Positions 56,595 to 64,000 of a stretch of 64,000 nucleotides of DNA are shown in pieces; position 1 is the stretch's first letter; each line of letters begins with the position of its first letter. Source of the DNA: JBBRZM01 sp963813635 (GTDB taxonomy: Bacteria > Actinomycetota > Acidimicrobiia > IMCC26256 > JBBRZM01); the NCBI GenBank assembly GCA_963813635.1, contig CAWEZO010000011.1:682001-746000 (forward strand). The letters are read 5' to 3'. A program made the position numbers and the translations under genes. The notes under the pieces are model-generated. The model saw nothing but the letters and a program-made list of their open reading frames with translations, made no database searches and was not told the origin of the DNA.

Positions 56595-58356
56595 GTGAGA
56601 TCGCTGAAGTTTCGCCTGTCTCGACTGCCGACGCACACCCAGGCGCGGCTGCTCGGGCTGACGGTTGCCGCTGCCGGGCTGGTCACCGTGCTCTCCGCTC
56701 TCACGCCCGAGCTCCCACTGCGGCTCGAGATCGTGCACGACGCGTTCACGCCCGCAGCCGCGCACCTGGCTTCGGGTGCGACTGCACTCCTGGGCCTGGC
56801 GCTGTTGTTGCTCGGACGCGGGATCGCAGGACGGCGCCGTCTCGCATATCAAGTGGCCGTTGCGGTGCTGCTCGCGTCGGCGATGACTCACATCGTCAAG
56901 GGTCTCGACTTGGAAGAGGCCATGATCTCGCTCGCCGTTGCTGCGCTGCTCCTGCGCTCGCGCGCGCTGTTCACCGCACCGATGCCCCGAGCGCGGTGGT
57001 ATCGACTCGCTCGCGCCGTCCCCGTGGTGATCGCGGGCTGCTTCGCGTACGGCGTCATCGGGCTCGAGCTGCGTCGCAACAGCATCACGCCCGCGCCCAC
57101 AATCGGTCTTGCTTTCAAGGAGGTCGCGTACGACCTTGTCGGGTTGGAGGGACCGCTCCATATCCGCGGCGCCTTCGGCCAGTGGTTCCCGGTATCGATC
57201 GGCATCCTGGGTGCTGCAGCGCTGTTCGGTCTCGTCGTCGCCGCGTTGGCGCCGGTCGCGGAGCACGTGTTCGCGAGCTCCCATGAGCGGGACCGGATCC
57301 GCCGGCTCGTGCAGCGGCGTGATGGCGACACGCTCGATCCGTTCGCGCTTCGGCGCGACAAGTCGCTACGTACTGTCCGCGGACGGCCGGGCCGCGGTTG
57401 CCTACCGATATCTCAACGGCGTCGGTCTGGCGTCGGGTGACCCGGTCGGCGATCCGGACGCGGCCCGCGATGCCCTCGAACGTTTCATCACGCTGTGCGA
57501 TGCTCGGGGATGGCGGCCGGCCGTGCTCGGCGTGCGCGGCGATCGCATCGCGATGTACGAGGAGCTCGGATTTCGCACGCACTACCTCGGTGACGAGGCG
57601 ATCATCGACGTCGAGTCGTTCACGTTGGAAGGCAGGGCGATGCGGCCGGTTCGTCAAGCAGCCAACCGCACGAGGAACTTCGGGATCGTGACCGAGATCC
57701 ATCTCGAGGGTGAGCTGGATGCGACGCTGCGGCGCGCACTCATTGGAATCGCGGAGCGTCACCGTGAGGGTGGACCCGAGCGGGGCTTCTCCATGGCGCT
57801 CGACGCGTTGCTCCTTCGGACGCGATCCGCGAGAACGTCGTCGTCGTAGCGCGCGACAAGGACGACACCCCGATCGCGTTCCAGCGGTACGTGCCGTGCC
57901 GGAACGGCGCGGGCCTGTCGCTCGACGCAATGCGACGTGACCAGGTTGGGCCCAACGGCGTCAACGAGCGGATGATCGTCGATGTCGTGGAGTGGGCACG
58001 CACGCGCGACATCGAGGAGGTCTCACTCAACTTTGCCGCATTCAAGGGGCTGATCGAAGACGGCGCGGATCTCTCACCCGCCGAGGCGGCGCAGGCGTGG
58101 GTGCTCAAGCGGCTCAACCCGTACTTCCAGATCGAGTCGCTGCTCACGTTCAACGCAAAGTTCCGGCCCCGCTGGGTGCCGCGCTATCTCGCCTATCGAT
58201 CGACGGGTCAGCTCGCGAACGTCGGGCATCGCGGCGTTGAGCGCCGAAGCTTTCCTGCCGTTCGGCCGGCGGGCTCGTCGGCGCGAGGACGCGGCGGCGT
58301 TGGAGGCGCTCGCGGAGCTGGCCGCGGGTGCCGAACCGGGCGTGACCACGACGTGA
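56595..58356 (+). CDS. LysX/MprF-like aminoacyl-phosphatidylglycerol synthase (DUF2156), no LysRS domain (three frameshifts)
   Basis: About 587 residues in four frames. The N-terminal 240 residues have about six helices (LLGLTVAAAGLVTVLSAL and others), the flippase-like part. The C-terminal DUF2156/GNAT-like transferase has AVAYRYLNGVGLASGDPVGDP, WRPAVLGVRGDRIAMYEELGF, EVSLNFAAFKGLIE and PYFQIESLLTFNAKFRPRW, closely as in mycobacterial LysX. The fused lysyl-tRNA synthetase of LysX is absent. Breaks lie near 57364, 57823 and 58223; the true end is 58356. Expected role: adding an amino acid from tRNA to phosphatidylglycerol, which reduces surface charge. Confidence 0.8.
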
Positions 58357-58418
58357 ACGCGGGGCGCCGAGCCAACCCGTTTGCACGAACCGCTCGCATC
58401 GAGCAGAATGATTTGTTC

Positions 58419-58469
58419 ATGGCACCGACAAGCTTTCTCATCACGAACACGGTCCTCGTAGTTCCGTAG
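58419..58469 (+). CDS. ilvB leader peptide (attenuator)
   Basis: The 16-residue frame MAPTSFLITNTVLVVP contains Leu, Ile and a terminal Val-Leu-Val-Val cluster, the amino acids made by the downstream pathway. A stem starts on its stop codon and a terminator follows, the classic arrangement for ribosome-mediated attenuation of ilv operons. A weak -35 TTGCAC (58381) and -10 CAGAAT (58404) with 17-bp spacing would start transcription close to the ATG. Confidence 0.7.
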   Translation: MAPTSFLITNTVLVVP

Positions 58470-58497
58470 CGCACGGCGCCTCGACGCGTCCGTGCGC
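58469..58497 (+). promoter_or_regulatory. Pause hairpin of the ilvB attenuator
   Basis: The eight-base arms 58469-58476 and 58490-58497 pair perfectly. The loop contains 58477-58483. With 58476, that segment resembles the 5' terminator arm (7 of 8) and could pair with 58517-58524 instead, giving an antiterminator when a ribosome stalls on the leader's Val/Leu codons. Confidence 0.6.
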
Positions 58498-58502
58498 TTT
58501 CC

Positions 58503-58528
58503 GCCCCTCGCCTGTGCGAGGGGCTTTT
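58503..58528 (+). terminator. Attenuator terminator before ilvB
   Basis: GCCCCTCG and CGAGGGGC (58503-58510, 58517-58524) form an eight-pair stem with a six-base loop, followed at once by TTTT. It stands 50 bases before the ilvB start, so it must be conditional for the operon to be expressed. Confidence 0.75.
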
Positions 58529-58578
58529 CATATCCACTTTCCCGACACACCCGATCTGCCACACCCAGGAGCACGGCG

Positions 58579-60305
58579 ATGAAGCTGACCGGGGCGCAAG
58601 CCCTCATCAAGAGCCTCGAGATGGAAAGCACGGAGGTCATGTTCGGCCTCCCGGGCGGAGCGATCCTTCCGGTCTACGACCCGCTCATCGACTCGATCGA
58701 TCCGTCACATCCTCGTGCGCCACGAGCAGGGCGCCGGCCACATGGCCGAGGGCTACGCGCACGCGACCGGGCGTCCCGGTGTGGCGATGGTCACCAGTGG
58801 TCCGGCCGCGACCAACATCGTCACGCCGCTGTGCCGACGCGTACATGGACTCGATTCCGATCGTCGTGATCACCGGTCAGGTGCCCTACGCGGTGATCGG
58901 CAGCGACGCGTTCCAGGAGTGCGACACCGTCGGCATCACGATGCCGGTCACGAAGCACAACTGGCTCATCACCGACGCCAACGACATCCCCCGTGTCGTC
59001 CGCGAGGCGTTCCACGTCGCCACGACCGGGCGGCCCGGTCCGGTGCTCGTCGACATGCCCAAGGACATCGCCAACCAGACGATGGACTGGCAGTGGCCCG
59101 ACTCCGTCGACCTGCCCGGCTACAAGCCCAACACCAAGGGTCATCCGAAGCAGATCAAGGACGCGGCGCGCCTCATGGGCGAGGCGCAGCGCCCCGTGAT
59201 CTACGCGGGTGGAGGCATTCTCAAGGCGCGTGCGGCCGAAGCGCTGCGCGCGCTGGTCGAGCTGACCGGTATTCCGGTGGTGACGACGCTGATGGCCCGC
59301 GGCGCGTTTCCCGACAGCCATGAGCTCTGTCTCGGCATGCCCGGCATGCACGGCAACTACACCGCGGTCACGTCAATGCAGAAGAGCGACCTGCTCATCG
59401 CGCTCGGGTCGCGCTTCGACGACCGTGTGACGGGCAAGGTCGGCGGCTTCGCGCCCGACGCGAAGATCATTCACGTCGACATCGATCCCGCCGAGCTGGG
59501 CAAGGTGCGCCGGCCCGACGTGCCGATCGTCGGCGACTGCCGTCTCGTGATCGAAGAGCTCGTCAAAGCGGCGAAGGCCGATCGCGAGAAGCGTGCGTGG
59601 CCCGACCTCGAGCCCTGGCACCGCCAGCTGAAGGAATGGCAAGTGCTCTACCCGCTGCACTACGACCAGCACGACGACGGGCCGCTCAAGCCGCAGTACT
59701 GCATCGAGTCGTTGCGCGACAACACGCCCGACGACGCGATCGTCGCGTCGGGTGTCGGTCAGCACCAGATGTGGGGGAGCCAGTTGTGGCGCTTCGATCA
59801 TCCCTATACGTGGGTCAACTCGGGCGGCCTCGGCACGATGGGGTTCGCCGTTCCCGCGTCGATCGGCGCGAAGGTCGGCAAGCCCGAACGGATGGTGTGG
59901 GCGATCGACGGCGACGGCTGTTTCCAGATGACCGCGCAGGAGCTCGTCACCGCGTCGGCGGAGCGGATCCCGGTGAAGATCGCGATCCTCAACAACGCGT
60001 ACCTCGGCATGGTGCGCCAGTGGCAGGAGCTCTTCTACGAGGAGCGGTACAGCGAGGTCTACCTGTCACCTGATCTGCCCGACTACGTGAAGTGGGCCGA
60101 GGCGATGGGGTGCGTCGGCTTTCGCGTCGACACGCCCGAAGACGTCGTGCCCACGATCGAGAAGGCCAACTCGATCGACGACCAGCCCGTCGTCATCGAC
60201 TTCCGTACCGACTATCGGGAGAAGGTGTACCCGATGGTCGCGCCCGGTACATCCAACGACGAAGTCATCCTCGATCCGGCGCACGACCGGCCGGGCGGAA
60301 GGTAG
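58579..60305 (+). CDS. ilvB: Acetolactate synthase large subunit (two frameshifts)
   Basis: TPP enzyme making acetolactate and acetohydroxybutyrate. ATG 58579 has AGGAG upstream. Frame one: VMFGLPGGAILPVYDPL. Frame two: the activating Glu in VRHEQGAGHMAEGYAHATG. Frame three: PIVVITGQVPYAVIGSDAFQE, central FAD domain, and GDGCFQMTAQELVTA with ILNNAYLGMVRQWQ. Breaks near 58694 and 58831, each one base gained. About 575 residues in total. It is controlled by the attenuator upstream. ilvN follows after nine bases. Confidence 0.94.
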
Positions 60306-60314
60306 GGAGCAGCG

Positions 60315-60845
60315 ATGGCAGTGCAGCACCACATCCTCAGTGTGCTCGTCGAAAACAAGTTCGGCGTGCTTTCGCGTGTCAGCGGATTGTTCTCGCGGCG
60401 CGGCTACAACATCTACTCGCTGGCGGTCAGCCCGACTGAGGACGAGCGGTTCAGCCGGATGACGGTCGTGGTCGATGCCGACTCCGCGCCGATCGAGCAG
60501 GTCACGAAGCAGCTCAACAAGCTCATCCCTGTCATCAAGATCACCGAGCTCTCCACGGATGACGCGGTCGAGCGGGAGCTGATGATGACAACGGTGAAAG
60601 CGGGCACGGAGTCGCGCTCGCAGGTGACCGAGCTGGCGTCGATCTTCGAGGCGAAGATTCTCGATGTCGGTTACGACGCGATGACACTCATGGTCGCGGG
60701 CGAGCCGAGCAAGCTCGACGCGATGACCGACCTGCTGCACCCGTTCGGAATCGCGGAGCTGCAACGCACCGGCCGTATCGCCTTGTCGCGGCTCCAGCGA
60801 GAGCCGATGAAGAAGCTACGTTCCGTGAAGGCGAAGACCGGCTGA
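60315..60845 (+). CDS. ilvN: Acetolactate synthase small (regulatory) subunit
   Basis: The 176-residue subunit has an N-terminal ACT domain (HHILSVLVENKFGVLSRVSGLFSRRGYNI, valine-feedback site) and a C-terminal domain (MMTTVKAG, LDAMTDLLHPFGIAELQRTG). It activates IlvB and confers inhibition by valine. Its stop overlaps the next ATG (TGATG). Confidence 0.95.
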   Translation: MAVQHHILSVLVENKFGVLSRVSGLFSRRGYNIYSLAVSPTEDERFSRMTVVVDADSAPIEQVTKQLNKLIPVIKITELSTDDAVERELMMTTVKAGTESRSQVTELASIFEAKILDVGYDAMTLMVAGEPSKLDAMTDLLHPFGIAELQRTGRIALSRLQREPMKKLRSVKAKTG

Positions 60846-61411
60846 TGGCAAAGCCGGACGAGCCGGTGCGCGAGCCCGCGGATGAGCCGACGCTCGCCGA
60901 GAGGCTCGACCGGTCAGTCGCGAACTCTCGCGCGAAGGACGAGCAGTTCGTGCAGCCGCAACTGGAGCCGGGCGAGGCAGCGCAGCAGTTCTATCCGGCC
61001 GCGCGCACCGGGCCGCACTTCTTCGATTACCAGCCCCTGCGGGTTTTGCCGGTGTTCTGGCTCGTGGCGGCCGTTGTCGCGGAGTTAAGCGTGCATGCCG
61101 CCGTGCTCATCGTCGTGGCGTCGGTCGTCGCCGGTGCCGGAGTGATCCTGCGGTGCCCGACGGTCGATCTCCTGCTCACCGATCGCCGGCTGTTCGTGCT
61201 CCGGGCGTCACCTTGGCGTCGCGTGGTGTCATCGTCGCCACGCGCCGACGTTCGCGCCCACTGGGCTTCTGACGCGGTCAGTGTCCGCGGCCTGCCGGCC
61301 GGTCCCATGTCGCTTCGACCATTGCGCTGGATCCGGGCGTACTACGAGGATCTCCCTGCGCAGTTCGGCGCGCCTGCCGCGACCTCGCACGACGACGGGC
61401 CGACTGCTTAG
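60845..61411 (+). CDS. Membrane protein of unknown function inside ilv operon
   Basis: The 188-residue protein has an acidic/polar N-terminus of ~70 residues, two close helices (LPVFWLVAAVVAELSVHAAVLIVVASVVAGAGV), and a C-terminal region with TDRRLFVLRASPW, as in PH-like membrane-linked domains. It is locked between ilvN (one-base overlap) and ilvC (31-base gap), so it is co-expressed with them. No link to branched-chain synthesis can be read from it. Confidence 0.55.
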   Translation: MAKPDEPVREPADEPTLAERLDRSVANSRAKDEQFVQPQLEPGEAAQQFYPAARTGPHFFDYQPLRVLPVFWLVAAVVAELSVHAAVLIVVASVVAGAGVILRCPTVDLLLTDRRLFVLRASPWRRVVSSSPRADVRAHWASDAVSVRGLPAGPMSLRPLRWIRAYYEDLPAQFGAPAATSHDDGPTA

Positions 61412-61442
61412 GCTGAGCCTCCGACCTCAAGGAGAAGCGACG

Positions 61443-62471
61443 ATGCCCGCGACGATCTACTACGACTCCGATGCCGATCTCGGCCTGCTCAAGGGCCGCA
61501 AGGTGGCCGTGCTCGGCTACGGCTCGCAGGGCCACGCCCACGCGTTGAACCTGCGCGACTCGGGCATCGACGTACGCGTCGGACTGCGCGACGGCTCGTC
61601 GTCGTGGAAGAAGGCCGAAGAGGCAGGGTTGCCGGTGCTGTCGATCGCCGACGCGACCGCCGAAGCCGACATCGTGATGGTGCTCCTCCCCGATACCGAG
61701 CAGGGCTCGGTGTACGCGGAGCACATCGCACCGCACTTGCAGCCGGGAGACTCACTCGCGTTCGCGCACGGGTTCAACATCCATTTCAAGCAGATCACGC
61801 CCCCCGACGGCGTCGACGTGTGGATGATCGCGCCCAAGGGTCCGGGTCATCTGGTGCGGCGCACGTATGAAGAGGGCGGCGGCGTCCCGGCCCTTGTCGC
61901 GGTGGCGGTCGACGCGACCGGCAAGGCGAAAGACGTCGCCCTCGCGTACGCGAAGGGAATCGGGGCGACGCGTGCCGGTGTGCTCGAGACCGACTTCCGC
62001 GAGGAGACCGAGACCGACCTCTTCGGAGAGCAGGTCGTGCTCTGCGGCGGGCTCGTCGAGCTGATCAAGAACGGCTACGAAACTCTTGTGGAAGCCGGCT
62101 ACCAGGCGGAGTCCGCGTACTTCGAGACGCTGCACGAGGTGAAGCTCATCGTCGACCTCATCTACGAGGGTGGGATCACCAACATGCACTACTCGATCTC
62201 CGACACCGCGGAGTACGGCGACATGACGCGCGGCCCGCGCATCATCAACGCGCAGACCAAGGCCGAGATGAAGAAGATCCTCGACGAGATCCAGTCGGGC
62301 ACGTTCGCCGACGAGTGGATCGCCGAGAATCGCAACGGCCGTCCCAACTTCAACCGGCTGCGCGAAGAGGCCATGTCACACCCGATCGAACGTGTCGGTG
62401 AGCAGCTCCGCACGATGATGCCGTGGATCAGCGTGGGGAAGGCCCGTCCCCAAGACGTCTCGGGTGGCTAG
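61443..62471 (+). CDS. ilvC: Ketol-acid reductoisomerase, class I
   Basis: The 342-residue enzyme isomerises and reduces acetolactate. Start 61443 follows AAGGAGAAG; the longer frame is rejected. The nucleotide loop is LGYGSQGHAHALNL, the cofactor-specificity loop GLRDGSSSWKKAEE has Arg and Ser as in NADPH users, and the metal/substrate residues are in APKGPGHLVRR, TETDLFGEQVVLCGG and EAYFETLHE-type ESAYFETLHEVK. It is not frameshifted. Confidence 0.96.
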   Translation: MPATIYYDSDADLGLLKGRKVAVLGYGSQGHAHALNLRDSGIDVRVGLRDGSSSWKKAEEAGLPVLSIADATAEADIVMVLLPDTEQGSVYAEHIAPHLQPGDSLAFAHGFNIHFKQITPPDGVDVWMIAPKGPGHLVRRTYEEGGGVPALVAVAVDATGKAKDVALAYAKGIGATRAGVLETDFREETETDLFGEQVVLCGGLVELIKNGYETLVEAGYQAESAYFETLHEVKLIVDLIYEGGITNMHYSISDTAEYGDMTRGPRIINAQTKAEMKKILDEIQSGTFADEWIAENRNGRPNFNRLREEAMSHPIERVGEQLRTMMPWISVGKARPQDVSGG

Positions 62472-63076
62472 CTCCGGCCGAGTTGTGACCGCGGCCGCGA
62501 TCGGGTACCTGTGCGGCTCGTTCCCCTCGGCCGATATCGCCAGCCGCGTTCGCGACGCGAGGTGACGTCGACCTGCGCGACGCGGGCAGCGGCAACCCCG
62601 GCGGGCTCAACGCGATGAAGCTGATCGGCAAGAAGTGGGGGACAGCCGTCATCGTGGCCGACATGGCCAAGGGCGCGGTCGCAGGCTTGGCCGGCCGGGC
62701 AATCGCCGGCGATGCCGGCGCGTACGCGGCTGCGACGGCCTCGATCGCCGGTCACATCGCGCCGCCCTGGAGCAACTTCAAGGGCGGCAAGGGCGTGGCC
62801 ACCTCTGCGGGGGCGTGCCTCGCCGTGTTCCCGGTCTACTTCCCGATCGACGCGGCCGTCGCGGCCGTGGGCACGGTCGGGTCGCGCAATCCCGATCTGA
62901 CGGTACAGATCAACGGCGCGGTGTGGATCGGCGCCGCGGCGCTGTGGTCGGTCGCCAAATTGCCGAACGCCTGGGGTCCGAAGCCGGGACGCGGGCTCGT
63001 GGCCTTCTCGGTGGTCGGCACGGCCATGATCCTGGCGAAGTTTCGCGCGGCGCGACCGCCCGCCCTGCCTGCATGA
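62464..63076 (+). CDS. plsY: Glycerol-3-phosphate acyltransferase PlsY (frameshifted)
   Basis: About 203 residues. It acylates glycerol-3-phosphate from acyl phosphate at the first step of phospholipid synthesis. The N-terminal frame has IGYLCGSFPSADIASRVR; the second has DLRDAGSGNPGGLNAMKL (phosphate loop) and HIAPPWSNFKGGKGVATSAG, both diagnostic. The break is near 62562 and fits one extra base. GTG 62464 overlaps the ilvC stop; GTG 62485 is an alternative start. Confidence 0.85.
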
Positions 63077-63900
63077 CGGTCAAGCTCGTCACCGACTCGA
63101 TCTCGCAGATTCCGGCCGAGCTGCGCGAGCGCTTCGATGTCGCGGTCGTGCCGATCACGATCGTCATCGACGGCGAGCCGTACCGCGAAGGCATCGACCT
63201 CACGACCGACGAGTTCTACGAGCGGCTCGCGGCGCAGCCGGCGATCAGCACGGCCGCTCCGCCGCCGGGCGAGGTGATCGCGGTCTACGAAGCCGCATCC
63301 GCGGCCGGTGCCACGCAGATCCTGTCGATTCACACCGGCTCCGACGTGTCGGCGACGCTTAACTCGGTGATGGTCGCGCGCGGCATGAGTCCCGTGCCGG
63401 TCGAGGTTGTCGACACCGGTACTGCGTCGTTCGCCGTCGCGTGCTGCGTGTGGGCCGCGGGCGAGGCGCTTGCCACGGGTGCCGGCATCGAGGGTGCCGC
63501 CGAGGCGGCGCGGACCGTGGCCGGCGAAGTCAACAACGTGTTCGTCGTGGGTGCGATCGACTTCGCACAGCGGGGCGGCCGGCTCGCTGCCGGCGTGGCC
63601 GATGACGAGAGGCTCCCCGTCCTCGCGCTCACTGCCGGCCGCATGCAATCGTTTGCCCAGGTGCGCGACGTCGACGAGGCGATGGACGCGATGACCGCCG
63701 AGCTCGTTCGGCTCGCGGCGGGCGCCCCGCAGCGGGTCGGTGTCGGGCACGCGCTCGTGCCCGACCTCGCGCAGGCGTTCGCCGACCGGTTGCGCACCCG
63801 GACGGAAGTCGCCGACCTGGTGTTCTATGACGTCGGCCCCTCAGTCGGCGCGCACACCGGCCCGGGCACCCTCGGCGCCTGCTTCTTCCCCACCCACTAA
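63073..63900 (+). CDS. DegV-family fatty-acid-binding protein
   Basis: The 275-residue EDD-fold protein starts at ATG 63073, overlapping the plsY stop. Landmarks: KLVTDSISQIPAELRERF, QPAISTAAPPPGE and ILSIHTGSDVSATLNSV, the ligand-binding Thr/Ser sites, VEVVDTGTAS and GPSVGAHTGPGTLGACF. DegV/FakB proteins present fatty acids for phosphorylation to acyl phosphate, the substrate of PlsY. The coupling to plsY therefore makes functional sense, though no FakA kinase is in the window. Confidence 0.9.
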   Translation: MTVKLVTDSISQIPAELRERFDVAVVPITIVIDGEPYREGIDLTTDEFYERLAAQPAISTAAPPPGEVIAVYEAASAAGATQILSIHTGSDVSATLNSVMVARGMSPVPVEVVDTGTASFAVACCVWAAGEALATGAGIEGAAEAARTVAGEVNNVFVVGAIDFAQRGGRLAAGVADDERLPVLALTAGRMQSFAQVRDVDEAMDAMTAELVRLAAGAPQRVGVGHALVPDLAQAFADRLRTRTEVADLVFYDVGPSVGAHTGPGTLGACFFPTH

Positions 63901-63907
63901 TCCATTT

Positions 63908-63948
63908 TTGCGTCAACAGCCGGGATGACACCCCGGTTCTCGACGCAA
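63908..63948. repeat. Nested inverted repeat after degV
   Basis: Outer arms TTGCGTC (63908-63914) and GACGCAA (63942-63948) enclose a second stem CCGGG/CCCGG (63920-63924, 63932-63936). A T-run precedes rather than follows on the plus strand, so it does not read as a simple terminator for degV. Confidence 0.4.
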
Positions 63949-64000
63949 GAATGAATCCCTCGGGGCGATTAGGTGCTGCGCGTGATGTCGGCGAGGGCGG

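Noticed and set aside
3982..63076. Programmed ribosomal frameshifting as the cause of the many frame breaks
   Set aside because: Nineteen unrelated genes, mostly no slippery heptamers, and gains as well as losses. Sequence error explains them better.
63908..63948. Intrinsic terminator for degV
   Set aside because: The stem is not followed by a T-run in the direction of degV transcription.
1..64000. CRISPR arrays, rRNA or tRNA genes
   Set aside because: No direct-repeat/spacer pattern, no rRNA-like stretch and no tRNA T-arm with acceptor stem was seen on either strand.

Overview
The window is GC-rich, densely coded DNA from a chromosome that looks actinobacterial. The evidence is a polyphosphate-type glucokinase, F420-type enzymes (an LLM-class oxidoreductase and a deazaflavin nitroreductase-family protein), a PASTA-domain serine/threonine kinase, a LysX/MprF-like protein, GTG starts, 4-bp GTGA/ATGA gene overlaps and leaderless starts. 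The order cysteine desulfurase - mnmA - metE-like - ligA - gatC - gatA - gatB - ilvB - ilvN - ilvC is, from memory of the family, the backbone found in Mycobacterium. Here extra blocks are inserted (alcohol dehydrogenase, kinase, SDR, MFS, ilvD, fpg, a membrane-lipid locus). The content would suit an uncultured acidimicrobial or related lineage, but that placement is inference. I saw no tRNA, rRNA or CRISPR.

Layout. 1-8.2 kb: membrane glycosyltransferase-like proteins and two paralogous secreted TIM-barrel hydrolase-like lipoproteins. 8.2-18.4 kb: housekeeping and metabolic genes (rhodanese-MoeB fusion, ppgK, sirtuin, adenine deaminase-like, HtrA-like protease, VOC, TPP enzyme, epimerase), ending in a clear terminator. 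18.5-26.9 kb: signalling (PAS-HD-GYP, GGDEF-EAL, a NarL-type two-component pair) with an IS6-family element between the two c-di-GMP genes. 26.9-31.8 kb: acyltransferase, MeaB, methylmalonyl-CoA mutase. 31.8-42.7 kb: tRNA thiolation genes, metE-like, ligA, alcohol dehydrogenase, PASTA kinase, SDR. 42.7-43.3 kb: a protein-poor stretch with hairpins. 43.3-52.9 kb: MFS exporter, SCP2 protein, gatCAB, F420-type proteins, ilvD, fpg/nei. 53-58.4 kb: two tandem rhomboid-like proteins, an OmpR-type two-component system and a LysX/MprF-like protein, probably one membrane-stress or lipid-modification locus. 58.4-63.9 kb: ilvB-ilvN-(unknown)-ilvC-plsY-degV, preceded by a transcription attenuator with a short leader peptide rich in branched-chain codons.

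Two features colour the whole window. First, 19 genes, including ligA, gatB, ilvB and plsY, contain about 32 apparent single-base frameshifts, most looking like one-base gains. This is best read as sequence error rather than gene decay, so these genes are given as single features with the break positions stated. Second, many first-in-operon genes carry a TANNNT -10 box 6-9 bases before the start codon, the arrangement expected for leaderless mRNAs. In one case two such promoters share bases and fire in opposite directions.
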